Notes: generated by a model not told the origin, from the letters alone. A DNA stretch of 26,374 nt from a bacterium (GCA_030433195.1 JAUIME010000004.1:1-26374), one strand, 5' to 3'; numbered from the stretch's first letter, positions 7,432-16,131 are shown. A program made the numbers and translations.

Positions 7432-8742
7432 ATGGTACGCAGGAGCAAGAGGTATCGAGCGGGGGGCAGCGTCGTGGCGCTGGCGGCGATCATGCTGGTC
7501 GTTTGCGCCGAGACGCGTGCACAGCAACACTCGTTGCTCGTGTCGACTTCCGGAGACGCAGCGACGGCTTCGGGACGCCACGCGAACATCGACGACGAGG
7601 AGATCCTCGTGTACACGCCGTCGGACTCGGCGGAGCCGGCGGAGTATCTGAGCGACCTCGCGTGGGAGGTGATCCGCGGCGATGCGGACGGAGACGGGCG
7701 CTTCGACGAAGAGCCCGGTGAGATCGACGCCTGGCACGTGTCGATGGGAACGTCGGCGCGGCCGCTCTTGTTCGACGCGCTCGTTTCGTTCTCGGCGACG
7801 GAGCGATTCTTGGGCGACGTCGAGGTCGAGGATGGCGATGTCGTTCGCATTCTGCCGGGGGGAGGGGTCGACGTCGTGTTTCCCGAGTCCGTCTTCACGA
7901 TGTGGACGGGCACGCTCGACGTCGACGTCGACGCGTTCGCGATCGACGAGGCCGGTGACGTGTTCTTCTCGTTCGCCGACACCGAAGAGACGGCGTATCC
8001 GACGCTGATCTCGGAGAATGGCGACGACCCGATGCTGCCGGACGGAACGCTGTTCGTCGTTCGTGCCGGGGAGTCGGCCGCGCACATCCTCTACACGGAG
8101 AGCGAAGTGCTCGAACTGGTGCGGGCCGCGCTTTCGGTTTCGAATTCGTCGATCGGCGATCTGCAAGGGCTTTGCCCCGATCCGTCGGCTCCCGGCGAGC
8201 TCTGCTTCGTGATCAGCTCGACGTCGTCGATGCTCGAGGGAACCGTGTTCAGCACCGCGGGTGGGGGCTCGGTGGCCACGGTGAACGGCATGGCGCTGCA
8301 CGGTTCGTCGTTCGGGTTCGAGACCGAAGAGGCGCTCGACGCGCTCTCGATCGTCGCGGCCGTCGCGGATCCGATCCAGATCCAGGTCGACGATCCCGAC
8401 GTCCCGGCGGGTGATGCGTCGCAGGTCGTGCTGCGGATTCTCCACGGCACCCCGGGCGGTCGCGCTCGCATCATCGCGTCGCCGGCCGCGCTTCCGGTGT
8501 TGGCGCCGGTGCCGAACGGCCTCGGCGGCGTCGGCATGTACTACGTCGACACGAACTCGGCCCTCTTCGCGAACTCGCTCGTGCGGCCGAAGTTCGAAGT
8601 GACGCTCGACGCGAACGGCGAGGCGCTGTTCTCGCACCCGCCGCGCCCGATTCCCGCCGGAATCCAGCGGCTTCTTCAGGTCGTCGACCTGGAGACCTCC
8701 GAGATCTCCGAGCCGCTCGTGCTCGAGATCGTCGCTCCCTGA
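7432..8742 (+). CDS. Secreted protein of unknown function with a DxDGDG loop
   Basis: A 436-aa protein with a clear signal peptide (about 1-31; VALAAIMLVVCAETRAQ). The mature part is acidic and mostly beta-rich, with no transmembrane helix. Residues 84-93 read DADGDGRFDE, the same calcium-loop type as in the two upstream pseudopilins. The section following speaks of repeated LFDALVSF and VFFSFADTEET-like strands, suggesting a beta-propeller or sandwich fold; no catalytic motif is recognised. ATG 7432 has an excellent AGGAGG site eight bases upstream, while upstream in-frame TTG 7357 has none. A strong hairpin follows the gene. It may be a cargo or surface partner of the pseudopilin system (inference from proximity and shared motif). 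Confidence 0.75.
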   Translation: MVRRSKRYRAGGSVVALAAIMLVVCAETRAQQHSLLVSTSGDAATASGRHANIDDEEILVYTPSDSAEPAEYLSDLAWEVIRGDADGDGRFDEEPGEIDAWHVSMGTSARPLLFDALVSFSATERFLGDVEVEDGDVVRILPGGGVDVVFPESVFTMWTGTLDVDVDAFAIDEAGDVFFSFADTEETAYPTLISENGDDPMLPDGTLFVVRAGESAAHILYTESEVLELVRAALSVSNSSIGDLQGLCPDPSAPGELCFVISSTSSMLEGTVFSTAGGGSVATVNGMALHGSSFGFETEEALDALSIVAAVADPIQIQVDDPDVPAGDASQVVLRILHGTPGGRARIIASPAALPVLAPVPNGLGGVGMYYVDTNSALFANSLVRPKFEVTLDANGEALFSHPPRPIPAGIQRLLQVVDLETSEISEPLVLEIVAP

Positions 8743-8792
8743 GAGCACCGGTCGGCTCGATCGGCCGGGCCGATGAACGTCATGGGCGCGTT

Positions 8793-8831
8793 GAGGATGC
8801 GGGGAGGCCGGTGCGGCTTCCCCGCATCCTC
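8793..8831 (+). terminator. 13-bp perfect stem-loop downstream of the secreted protein gene
   Basis: GAGGATGCGGGGA (8793-8805) and TCCCCGCATCCTC (8819-8831) pair perfectly around a 13-base loop, about 50 bases past the stop. There is no T-run, so it may end transcription or protect the mRNA 3' end. Confidence 0.6.
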
Positions 8832-8880
8832 GGCGTCTCCAGCTTGTGGGGTTGTTGCTAAGGCCCCTTCTGCCATGCTC

Positions 8881-8910
8881 TTGCGGGTTTCGGTCGGTCC
8901 GCTTTAGAAT
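8881..8910 (+). promoter_or_regulatory. Candidate promoter for the sigma/FecR-like operon
   Basis: TTGCGG (8881-8886), 18-base spacer, TAGAAT (8905-8910). Predicted start near 8917 leaves a leader of about 148 bases before ATG 9065. The -10 is strong and the -35 only partly matches. Confidence 0.45.
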
Positions 8911-9039
8911 CCGGGTTCTTCACGGATTCTCTCGGAAACCCTGCAACGCCTTCGGGAAACGGCGGGCTGAGAGATCGGGCGAGAGACGCCAGTGGATCGA
9001 AGGAGCCCGGGGGAACACGGGGGAGCGTTGTTTTCGCAA

Positions 9040-9054
9040 GACCGTCGTACGGTC
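9040..9054 (+). promoter_or_regulatory. Hairpin immediately upstream of the sigma-factor start codon
   Basis: GACCGT-CGT-ACGGTC is a perfect 6-bp stem with a 3-base loop ending 10 bases before ATG 9065 and abutting the AGG of the ribosome site. It could modulate initiation or be an operator for a dimeric protein. Confidence 0.4.
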
Positions 9055-9064
9055 GTAGGTGATC

Positions 9065-10039
9065 ATGGCGAGAGTCGATTCGAGTTCATTCTTCGAAGAG
9101 TCGTTGGCGCGAGGTTGCGCCCGGCGAGATCCGGTCTCCATCCGGGAGTTCGTCGACTATTACGGGCCGGCGATCCGCCCCTCGATCGAGGCGGCGCGGT
9201 CCGAGCTCGAGCTACCCGAGGTACCGGTCGATCGCGTGCTGCAGCGAGCCGCGCGATCGGTCGGGCAGCGCATCGTCGATTGGCCCGAGGAGGCGTCCGA
9301 GCGTCCCTCGGTGCCGGAGTTCCTCGAACGTCTTCGGCTCCCCGATCTCGTGCTCGCCGTGGGCTGCACGTACGGGATCGAATCGGCTTGGCAAGCGTTC
9401 GACACACGATACGCTGCTTTCATTCGCATCAGCGCACGGCATTTTGCGCGACACGCGGCCGACATTTCCGAGATCGTCGAGAGCTTCTATGCCGACTTGT
9501 TCTTGCCGCGCGCCGGCGGTGGCGGCAACCCGATCTCGGGTTTCCACGGTTGGGCCAAACTCAAGACGTGGCTGCGGACGGTCTTGCTCTATCGTGTGAA
9601 CGACTTCTACGGGAGGCCGGCGACCCCCGAGATCCAGATGAGCGTGCTCGACGACGCGGATGGAGGGACGATCGTTCGTCCTTCGCAACCCGACTCTCGA
9701 GGATCCGAGCTCCCGGCGGCGGAAGAGTACTTGTCACGAAGCTTGCGCGATCGTGTGGACGGTGCGATCGCACGCGTCATCGACGGACTCGACCCGGCCG
9801 AGGCCGAGCTGATCGTGAAGTACTACGTCGAAGGTCAGACCGTCGTCGAGCTCGGTAAAAGCAAGGGCGTGCACAAGGCGTCGGTGAGTCGATGGCTGAA
9901 GCGGCTGCGTCGGCGAATCCTGCACGGGCTGCGCCGCGATCTCGGGAGCGACTTCCCGGAGAGCGAGGAAGAACTGTACGCGATGCTCGAGGTGCTCGGG
10001 CGGAGCGATTCCGATCGGACGCCGGGGCTCGGAGGTTGA
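9065..10039 (+). CDS. Sigma-70-family RNA polymerase sigma factor with an N-terminal extension
   Basis: A 324-aa protein. Residues about 1-100 form an acidic, helical extension without an assigned domain. Residues about 113-180 resemble sigma region 2 (FARHAADISEIVESFYADLF, then FHGWAKLKTWLRTVLLYRVND). Residues about 236-300 form region 4, with DPAEAELIVKYYVEGQT and the helix-turn-helix VHKASVSRWLKRLRRRI. ECF factors are normally near 190 aa, so the N-terminal third is extra. The next gene, 97 bases downstream, encodes a membrane protein with an anti-sigma-like N-terminus, so the two likely form a regulatory pair. GTG 9059 is an alternative start. Promoter specificity cannot be read from the sequence. 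Confidence 0.8.
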   Translation: MARVDSSSFFEESLARGCARRDPVSIREFVDYYGPAIRPSIEAARSELELPEVPVDRVLQRAARSVGQRIVDWPEEASERPSVPEFLERLRLPDLVLAVGCTYGIESAWQAFDTRYAAFIRISARHFARHAADISEIVESFYADLFLPRAGGGGNPISGFHGWAKLKTWLRTVLLYRVNDFYGRPATPEIQMSVLDDADGGTIVRPSQPDSRGSELPAAEEYLSRSLRDRVDGAIARVIDGLDPAEAELIVKYYVEGQTVVELGKSKGVHKASVSRWLKRLRRRILHGLRRDLGSDFPESEEELYAMLEVLGRSDSDRTPGLGG

Positions 10040-10136
10040 AGCTCGAGATCACCATGGGGTTGTTTTCGGAGAGACTCGAACGAGTCCGGCGGACGAACGG
10101 CCACGGGGGCGAGCCGCACGAGAGCGGAGTTTCGAC

Positions 10137-11579
10137 ATGAATGGCGCGGACATGAATGACGACGGCACGAGCGGCATGAGCGACGGCGATCGGCGGCGAG
10201 TGCTCGATGCGTTGCGAGTCGAGTTGGCCCGTGAGCGAGAGGGATCGGCTCCCGCGTCCGACGTCGGGCCGGAGCTCGACCTCGAGAAGATCGCGGCGTA
10301 CGTCGACGGTGATCTCTTCGAAGCCGAGGCGCGAGCGCTCGAGCGCGATCTCGCGGTCGATCCGCGATTGCGACGCCTGGTCGAGCAGTTTCGTAGCACG
10401 ATCGCGGACCCGGATCCGCTCGCGGGCGCGCCCGCGGTCGCCGACAGCGTCGCGTCGGGTCAGCCCGCATCGACCACCGACGCGGGAGGCTCGGGGAGGA
10501 CGGTGGCCGGGAAGGGGCGTCACGCGCGCGAGGACGCGCGTTCGCCTGCCGCCGACGTGGATCGCGAGTCGCGAGGCGGTGGCGCGGCGCGAGGGCGCGG
10601 GCGCGGGTGGCGTGGGCGGCGTGTGTTGGGGCTGGGGCTGCCGGTCGGCATTCTCGCCGTCGCGGCGTCGCTCGCCGTGGCCACGTTCTTGTGGCGACCT
10701 GGGTCGACGCCGGGGCCGCGGGTCTTCGACGTGCCGGCCGATTCGAGGGTCGTCGCCTGCCGTGGCGATGTCGTCCGCGTCTTGGCTCGGGAGGTTGGAA
10801 CGCGAGGTGGGCGAGGGGACATGGCGCCGCAGGCGGCTTCGATCGAAGTCGGGGATCTGCTCGAGTCGGCGAGTCGTGTCACGTTGGGGCCCGACGCGAG
10901 GCTCGAGGTGTTTCGCGAGGACGGCGTGTACGAGTTGTCGGACGATGCGTGGCGACCGATCGCGCCGAGCTTCGGGGTCACCGAGCGATTCTTGGCCGAG
11001 CGTCCCGCATTCCCTGTGTCGAAGGGAGAGACGCGAAGCGGCGCGGCCCCGGCGCGACCGATTCGGCCGGTCTGCACCGTGTTGCCCGTGCGCCCGTCGT
11101 TCGAGTGGACAGGCGAGGTCGGGGAAGGGGCGCGCCTCGTCGTCGACCGCATCGAGGGCGTCGTGTTCTCGGCCGAGATCCGAGGAGATTCGCTCGCATT
11201 TCCCGAGGTCGAGGCGAGTCTCGATCGGGACGTCGGCTATCGCTGGCGCATCGAAGACGCTCGGGGCTCGGTCGTGTTTCGTCAGACGTTCTCGGTCGCT
11301 TCCGAGGCGGAAGTCGATCAGTGGCGTTCGCGTTCGGAGACCGTCCGGGCTTCGTCGGTGTCGGCCGACGTCGAGGACTTGCTTCTCGCATGGGTCGCGA
11401 AGGAAGCGGGGTTGTGCGAGCAAGCGAAAGCGGCGGCCACGCGCCTCGCCGAGCGCGGATCGTTCGAGACCCTTCACCTGCTCGCTTCGCGCCTCGATGA
11501 CACCGGGCGTACGAGGTCGGACGTCGTGGACCTTCTCTCGGCATGGGACCGCACGACTCGGAGCACGCCGCCGCGCTGA
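10137..11579 (+). CDS. FecR-like transmembrane anti-sigma/regulator
   Basis: A 480-aa single-pass membrane protein. The cytoplasmic N-terminus carries an anti-sigma-like helical segment (about 53-86; AAYVDGDLFEAEARALERDL), followed by a long Gly/Arg/Ser-rich linker and one membrane helix (about 164-186). The external part has a FecR-like beta domain (about 190-280; SRVVACRGDVVRVL, LEVFREDGVYEL). A second beta region (about 300-400) and a C-terminal helical segment follow. It lacks the HxxxCxxC zinc site of ZAS anti-sigma factors. GGAG lies seven bases before ATG 10137; ATG 10152 is possible. It likely holds the upstream sigma factor at the membrane and responds to an envelope signal (inference). 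It converges with galK, with four bases between the stops. Confidence 0.75.
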   Translation: MNGADMNDDGTSGMSDGDRRRVLDALRVELAREREGSAPASDVGPELDLEKIAAYVDGDLFEAEARALERDLAVDPRLRRLVEQFRSTIADPDPLAGAPAVADSVASGQPASTTDAGGSGRTVAGKGRHAREDARSPAADVDRESRGGGAARGRGRGWRGRRVLGLGLPVGILAVAASLAVATFLWRPGSTPGPRVFDVPADSRVVACRGDVVRVLAREVGTRGGRGDMAPQAASIEVGDLLESASRVTLGPDARLEVFREDGVYELSDDAWRPIAPSFGVTERFLAERPAFPVSKGETRSGAAPARPIRPVCTVLPVRPSFEWTGEVGEGARLVVDRIEGVVFSAEIRGDSLAFPEVEASLDRDVGYRWRIEDARGSVVFRQTFSVASEAEVDQWRSRSETVRASSVSADVEDLLLAWVAKEAGLCEQAKAAATRLAERGSFETLHLLASRLDDTGRTRSDVVDLLSAWDRTTRSTPPR

Positions 11580-11583
11580 GGGG

Positions 11584-12753
11584 CTAGCTCGTACCGTCGA
11601 CGATCCACACCGGGAAGGCGGTTGCGTCGTGCCCGGTGTGCTCGCGATACCGGTTCGTGACGGTGTCGATCCAGGAGTCGACCGCTGCGTGCGGCACGAG
11701 ATTCAGCGTGCAACCTCCGAATCCGCCGCCCATGAGTCGCGAACCTAGGGCTCCTTCTTCGCGCGCGAGGGCGACGAGGTCGTCGATCGCGGGGAGGCTG
11801 ACGTCGAAGTCGTCACGCAGGCTCGCGTGCGATGCATCGAGCAGCGCGCCGACTCGAGTCGTGTCGTGTGCGGCGAGGGCGGCGACCATCGCACCGACGC
11901 GCTCGTTCTCGCGTACGACGTGGCGCGCTCGACGCGCGAGGGTCGGCGATTTCGAGAGCTGCGGTAGGTGCGATGCGTCGACGTCGCGGAGCGATTCGAC
12001 TCCGGGGATCGAGCGGAGTGCGTCGAGCGCGGCGCGGCACTCGCGGGTCCGTTCCGCAAAACGATCGGTGCTGCGCAAGTCACGCTCGATGCCCGAGTGA
12101 ACGGCGATCCAACGACCGAGCTCGCGCGGAACGGAATGCGTGGTGAAGGTCTCGCTGCGGCAATCGAGTTCGAGTGCGCAGTCGCGGCGTCCATGGACGA
12201 CGGCGAACGGATCCATGATACCGCACGGAACTCCGACGGCTTCCGTCTCGGCACGGTGAGCGAGTCGCGCGCGTTCGAGCGGCGGGAGCGGATGGTCGGT
12301 CGTGCGCTCGAGAATCGACGTGAACGCGACGCCGAGTGCGGCCGAGCTGCTGAGTCCGGCGCCGAGGGGCAGGGTGCCCGCGACGAGAACGTCGAGCCCG
12401 CGAGGCCGAGACTCCGGAGCGATCGGCTCGAAGAAACAGGCCGTTACGCCTCGCAGGATCGTGGCCCAATCGTCGTTGTCGGCGAGAGGGCTTTCGAGGG
12501 GGCGTGTCGTTGACCAAGGGCGCGCGGCGCCTCGTCGTTCGGACCATGCGACAATGGAGTCGTCGCTCCGAGGGGCGGCGGCGACGTGCACGTAGAGATC
12601 GACGGCGGCAGGGAGAACGAGGCCTTGCTGGTGATCCGTGTGCTCGCCGATGAGATTGATGCGACCTGGCGCGCTCGCGACGATCGCCGGATCACGCCCG
12701 AAGTGTCGTCGGAAGCGTTCGGCGATCGAGGCGTGGCGTTCGTCGGATGGCAT
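11584..12753 (-). CDS. galK: Galactokinase
   Basis: Cytoplasmic GHMP-family kinase converting galactose and ATP to galactose-1-phosphate, the first committed step of the Leloir pathway. The 389-aa product fits the family length. It shows the galactokinase signature GRINLIGEHTDHQQG (about 30-44), the ATP-binding LPLGAGLSSSAAL (about 128-140), CGIMD with presumed catalytic Asp181, and C-terminal GSRLMGGGFGGC. ATG 12753 is chosen because it starts just before the domain and a predicted promoter (12838-12830) covers the alternative ATG at 12834. No galT, galE or transporter is adjacent, so the substrate could be another sugar, though the motifs are typical of GalK. Confidence 0.9.
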   Translation of the reverse strand: MPSDERHASIAERFRRHFGRDPAIVASAPGRINLIGEHTDHQQGLVLPAAVDLYVHVAAAPRSDDSIVAWSERRGAARPWSTTRPLESPLADNDDWATILRGVTACFFEPIAPESRPRGLDVLVAGTLPLGAGLSSSAALGVAFTSILERTTDHPLPPLERARLAHRAETEAVGVPCGIMDPFAVVHGRRDCALELDCRSETFTTHSVPRELGRWIAVHSGIERDLRSTDRFAERTRECRAALDALRSIPGVESLRDVDASHLPQLSKSPTLARRARHVVRENERVGAMVAALAAHDTTRVGALLDASHASLRDDFDVSLPAIDDLVALAREEGALGSRLMGGGFGGCTLNLVPHAAVDSWIDTVTNRYREHTGHDATAFPVWIVDGTS

Positions 12754-12829
12754 GTCGTGGACGGCCGTGACTGCGGATTCGATCCGTGATGGCCGCGCGC
12801 GCGGACCGCGGATCGATCGGGCGGTGCGG

Positions 12830-12838
12830 ATCATACCA
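12830..12838 (-). promoter_or_regulatory. Extended -10 promoter for galactokinase
   Basis: TGGTATGAT on the minus strand combines a TG extension with a near-consensus -10 (12835-12830). No good -35 is seen. Start near 12823 gives a leader of about 70 bases to ATG 12753. Confidence 0.45.
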
Positions 12839-12848
12839 GCGACGACGG

Positions 12849-12877
12849 TTGCCGCGATGCACGGCCTGAAGTAACTT
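12849..12877 (+). promoter_or_regulatory. Candidate promoter for the universal stress protein gene
   Basis: TTGCCG (12849-12854), a 17-base spacer and TAACTT (12872-12877). Both boxes match only partly; spacing is ideal. It overlaps the back-to-back galK promoter region. Confidence 0.35.
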
Positions 12878-12965
12878 CTGCGTGCTTCGTGGCGTCGGGA
12901 GCGCGCGCGCCGCGAGAGCCGGATCCGACCGGCGCGCGTCGTCCCCCCATCCAACCGTTCGAACC

Positions 12966-13808
12966 ATGATCAAGATCCTGAGTGCGATCGATACCTCGGA
13001 ACACGCCGCTACGGTGATGGAGTATTCGTGCTTCATCGCGCCGGCGCTGAACGCTCGCGTGACCGGGATGTGCGTCATCGAGACCAAGAAGATCGAGGGG
13101 CCGCTCCTGCGCGACTACCTCTCGACGGTCGGGCTCGACGCGGGGCTCGACTACAAGGGCACCGTCAAGCGTTTCCTCCAGATGAAGTCCGAGGAGCTTC
13201 TGGAGCGCTTCCGAGCCGAGTGTGCGGCGCGCGAGATCGAGTTCGACGCGGTCATCGACGAGGGAATCGTCACGCGCAGCATCGCGTCGCACGCCGAGAG
13301 CGTCGATCTCGTGATCCTCGGGCGGCGGGGCGAGCACGCGGAGTGGCATGCGAGCCCGCTCGGCGGAGCCGTCGAGGGGGTGATTCGGTCGACGCCGCAA
13401 CCCGTGCTCATCACGCCGCGCAAGTTCCGTCCGATTCGGCGCGCGATGATCGCGTACGACGGCAGCGCGTTCGCCAAGGATGCGTTCGAGCTCGCCGCGC
13501 GGATCCATCGTGCGACGCGGCTCGAAGGCATCGTCGTGACGGCCCAGCCCGAGCGCGACGAAGACGAGCTCGCGCGAGTGGAGGCCGAGGTGCGCGAGCT
13601 GTGCACGAAGCACGAGAGCCCGTTCCGTTTCGAGGCACGCGAAGGCGACGCCGCGCAGGTCATCCCGAAGGCCGCACGCGAGCTCGAGGTCGACCTCGTG
13701 GTGATGGGCGCGTACGGCCACAGCAAGATCCGCGAGATGATCTTGGGGAGCACGACCCAGCAGGTGCTGCTCAGCACTACCGACGTGCCTCTGCTCTTGC
13801 GCCGCTGA
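12966..13808 (+). CDS. Tandem universal stress protein (two UspA domains)
   Basis: A 280-aa cytoplasmic protein with two Usp domains: about 1-150, starting MIKILSAIDTSEHA, and about 156-280, starting RRAMIAYDGSAFAKDAFELA. The second has the ATP-binding pattern G-x2-G-x9-G-S as GAYGHSKIREMILGSTT, and the first has LGRRGEHAEW...GGAVEGVI, a less exact version. Such tandem proteins bind ATP and modulate stress or energy-state responses. The start at 12966 gives the canonical first strand; no strong ribosome site precedes it. It converges on parA and shares an intergenic region with galK; its targets cannot be read from context. Confidence 0.88.
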   Translation: MIKILSAIDTSEHAATVMEYSCFIAPALNARVTGMCVIETKKIEGPLLRDYLSTVGLDAGLDYKGTVKRFLQMKSEELLERFRAECAAREIEFDAVIDEGIVTRSIASHAESVDLVILGRRGEHAEWHASPLGGAVEGVIRSTPQPVLITPRKFRPIRRAMIAYDGSAFAKDAFELAARIHRATRLEGIVVTAQPERDEDELARVEAEVRELCTKHESPFRFEAREGDAAQVIPKAARELEVDLVVMGAYGHSKIREMILGSTTQQVLLSTTDVPLLLRR

Positions 13809-13829
13809 GACTGACGCTGACGCGCTCCG

Positions 13830-14696
13830 CTATCGCTCGACGCGCGACGAGACTTCGGTGGGCGTGGGAGTCGGCGAGTCGTCGGTCCGGCGGTCGTCTT
13901 CGGCTCGGGCGAGGACTTCGTCGGCGAGCGCCGCGTAGTCTTCCGATCCTGCCGAATCTTTCGAGTACTCGAAGATCGTTTGGCCGTGACTCGGCGCTTC
14001 GGCCAGGCGCACGTTGTCGCGGATCTTCGTCTCGAAGACGCGCTCCTTGAAGAACTCGCGGATTTCCGCGAGCACGTCGTGGCTGAGGCGCGTGCGCGTG
14101 TCGAACAAGCACGGCAGAATCCCCGACACGTGGAGGCCCGTGTTGAGCCGCCGCACGCGCTTGATGATGTCGAGGAGCTTGCTCATTCCCTGCAGCGCGA
14201 AGAACTGCGTCTGCACGGGGATGAAGACCTCTTCGGCGGCGCACAGCGCGTTGACCGTGAGCAGGCCGAGCGAGGGCGGGCAGTCGATGATGACGAAGTC
14301 GATCTTGCGGCGTTCGTCGGGTTCGCCGCCGACGATCGGGATCTCCTGGTCGCGGATCCCGTCGAGCGCTTCGCGCAGGATTGTCTCGCGACCGACGGCG
14401 CTCACGAGCTCGAGCTCGGCACCGGAGAGGTCGATGTTCGACGGAACGACGAACAGGCCCTTCGTCGACGTGGGCTGCATCGCCTGGCGCAGCATGCAGT
14501 GGCCGATCAAGACCTGGTACATCGACATGTCGAGGTGGAAGATGTCGACGTTCAGGTGGACGCTGAGGTTCGCCTGCGGGTCGATGTCGAGCAGGAGCAC
14601 GGTCTTGCCGCGCATGGCGAGCGCTGCGCCGAGGTTGACGGTGGTCGTGGTTTTGCCGACCCCGCCTTTCTGATTGATGACCGCGATGCGCCGCAT
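13830..14696 (-). CDS. ParA/MinD-type (Soj-like) ATPase, no adjacent ParB
   Basis: A 288-aa P-loop ATPase of the ParA family, acting with DNA-bound ParB-like partners in segregation or positioning. Visible features are the deviant Walker A KGGVGKTT (10-17), DIDPQANLS (about 37-45), VIIDCPPSLG and PVQTQFFALQGMSKLLD. The ATG at 14696 gives the standard MRRIAVINQKGG start; an in-frame ATG at 14855 would add an atypical Arg-rich tail. Neither neighbour is parB, gidA/B or a replication gene, so this may be an orphan ParA that positions another cargo (inference). The last 20 residues are Thr/Pro/Asp-rich. It has its own promoter at 14979-14950 and a leader of nearly 250 bases. Confidence 0.9.
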   Translation of the reverse strand: MRRIAVINQKGGVGKTTTTVNLGAALAMRGKTVLLLDIDPQANLSVHLNVDIFHLDMSMYQVLIGHCMLRQAMQPTSTKGLFVVPSNIDLSGAELELVSAVGRETILREALDGIRDQEIPIVGGEPDERRKIDFVIIDCPPSLGLLTVNALCAAEEVFIPVQTQFFALQGMSKLLDIIKRVRRLNTGLHVSGILPCLFDTRTRLSHDVLAEIREFFKERVFETKIRDNVRLAEAPSHGQTIFEYSKDSAGSEDYAALADEVLARAEDDRRTDDSPTPTPTEVSSRVER

Positions 14697-15027
14697 GGGC
14701 TGTCTCTCTCTCGAGGACGTCTCGTCTCTCGATGCGCCCCCTCGAAGCCGCCGTCCGGCTTCGTGGGATTGCCGTTGTCGCGTGTGAACGGCCGGTCGTG
14801 CTCGGGTGGCCGTGAGTGAGGGCGGAACGGCTCGGTGACGCGGCTCCCCCCGCATCGTCGAGATCGACGCGGGATTCCCCGTAGGTCTGGATTCGCGTGG
14901 ACGCGGGAGTCGCGTCGGTGGAGTCGAGGCCCGCCCTGCCTTTGTGGCGATTCTACGGGCCTCGGTCGGACGTTGTCAACCTCGGCGGTTTTGCCCGGTG
15001 GTCGAGCTCGTCGGCTCGCGGGTCGGA
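14697..15027 (-). other. Long 5' leader/intergenic region of parA
   Basis: This 331-base gap holds the parA promoter and a predicted leader of about 247 bases. I see no recognisable riboswitch and no convincing small gene. GAGAGAGAGA (about 14703-14712) lies somewhat far from the start to act as a ribosome site. The length alone suggests post-transcriptional control is possible. Confidence 0.4.
14950..14979 (-). promoter_or_regulatory. Sigma-70-type promoter for parA
   Basis: A perfect TTGACA (14979-14974), 18-base spacer and TAGAAT (14955-14950). One of the best promoter matches in the window, 48 bases downstream of the anti-sigma stop, so parA is independently transcribed. Confidence 0.75.
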
Positions 15028-16131
15028 TCAGCGCGCTTGGTGGCCGACCTCGATCAAGGCGTCGACGAGCGACGTGCGCTCCACCGACTCGTCGAACCAG
15101 ACGCGCGCCGTGCGCTGCTCGACGTTGCATCGAACTTCGGTGATGCCGCGCCGCGCCTTCAAGATCTGAACGATGTGATATGCACAGCCGGCGCACGCCA
15201 TCGATTCGACGTGGATCTCGGCGCCGTGGTCCCCGTTCGCCTTCGCGGGGGTGTCGGGCTCGATCATCGCGATGATCGCTTCGCGATCGAGTCCCTTGGC
15301 CACCCAAATGTGCAGCGCCCCGGGGGGACCGCATCGAACCACCGTGAAGCCTCGAGCCTCGAGAAACGGCTCGCGCTCGAAGAACGCCTCGTCGTCGACT
15401 CGATCGTCGAGACAAAAGAGACCGAGCTTGATGCCGTCCGCGGACTCGAAGAGGATACAGCGATTGAGCTTGCCGTCACGCCGCTTGCCTTCGCAATACG
15501 AGTGGAGCGGCTTGCAGTTCCGAAGCGGCGGCAGGTTCTCGGGAGGGGCCGTGTAGGCTGCCCGCGCCGGGCTCCCGAGCGCGCGCTCGAACAGGCCGAT
15601 GGAGTCGGAGATGATCCACGGCAGTCGCGATTCGGTGGAGTCGTCACGAAGCAGCGAAACGGCCGAGACCACGATCAGGAGCGTCGCCGCGATCGCCGCG
15701 ACGCGCGTGAGCGGATGGCGCGCCCATCGGCGTGGGGTCGGCTTCGGCGTCGCGGAGTGTTGCGCGTCGCGCGGGCGTCGACGATCGCCGGCGGATCGCC
15801 GTGCCGCGGGACGATCGACTCGGCCGGGTGCGGCGGGGCCGTCGGTGGGGTTCTCCGCCGCGCGCGAAGCATCGCCGCCGGGCGCGGGCTCCTCGCCCGG
15901 CCAGTGCGTGCCGATGAGCGCACGGATTTCGTCTCCGTACCCCGACGAAAGAGTTTGCGGGGCGAGGGCGCCGCCGAGGGCTCCAACGAAGTCCTTCTCG
16001 GCTTCGACGCGCGCACGCAGCTCCGGCTCGTTCCGCAGTCGCTCTTCGAATGCCTGAAGCTCGTCCCCGAAGATCTCGCCGTCGACGTACTGCTGAATCA
16101 GGTCCGTGCTTTCGTGGTCTCTCGTACTCAT
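15028..16131 (-). CDS. Transmembrane anti-sigma factor with a C-terminal HMA metal-binding domain
   Basis: A 367-aa single-pass membrane protein encoded just after an ECF sigma gene. The N-terminus has an anti-sigma-like helical segment (about 11-50; IQQYVDGEIFGDELQAFEER) without a ZAS zinc motif. A charged Pro/Arg linker leads to one membrane helix (about 141-161). The external part has a Cys-rich region (Cys206, 213, 225, 240, 267). The last 64 residues form a heavy-metal-associated domain: HVESMACAGCA with Cys313/Cys316, then GITEVRCNVEQRTARVWFD and a closing DALIEVGHQA. HMA domains bind copper, zinc and similar ions in P-type ATPases and chaperones. A metal- or thiol-sensing anti-sigma is the natural inference. 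ATG 16131 is preferred over TTG 16149. Confidence 0.8.
   Translation of the reverse strand: MSTRDHESTDLIQQYVDGEIFGDELQAFEERLRNEPELRARVEAEKDFVGALGGALAPQTLSSGYGDEIRALIGTHWPGEEPAPGGDASRAAENPTDGPAAPGRVDRPAARRSAGDRRRPRDAQHSATPKPTPRRWARHPLTRVAAIAATLLIVVSAVSLLRDDSTESRLPWIISDSIGLFERALGSPARAAYTAPPENLPPLRNCKPLHSYCEGKRRDGKLNRCILFESADGIKLGLFCLDDRVDDEAFFEREPFLEARGFTVVRCGPPGALHIWVAKGLDREAIIAMIEPDTPAKANGDHGAEIHVESMACAGCAYHIVQILKARRGITEVRCNVEQRTARVWFDESVERTSLVDALIEVGHQAR

Noticed and set aside
9777..11477. A 566-codon open frame on the minus strand
   Set aside because: It is antisense to the sigma factor and FecR-like genes and has no recognisable domain.
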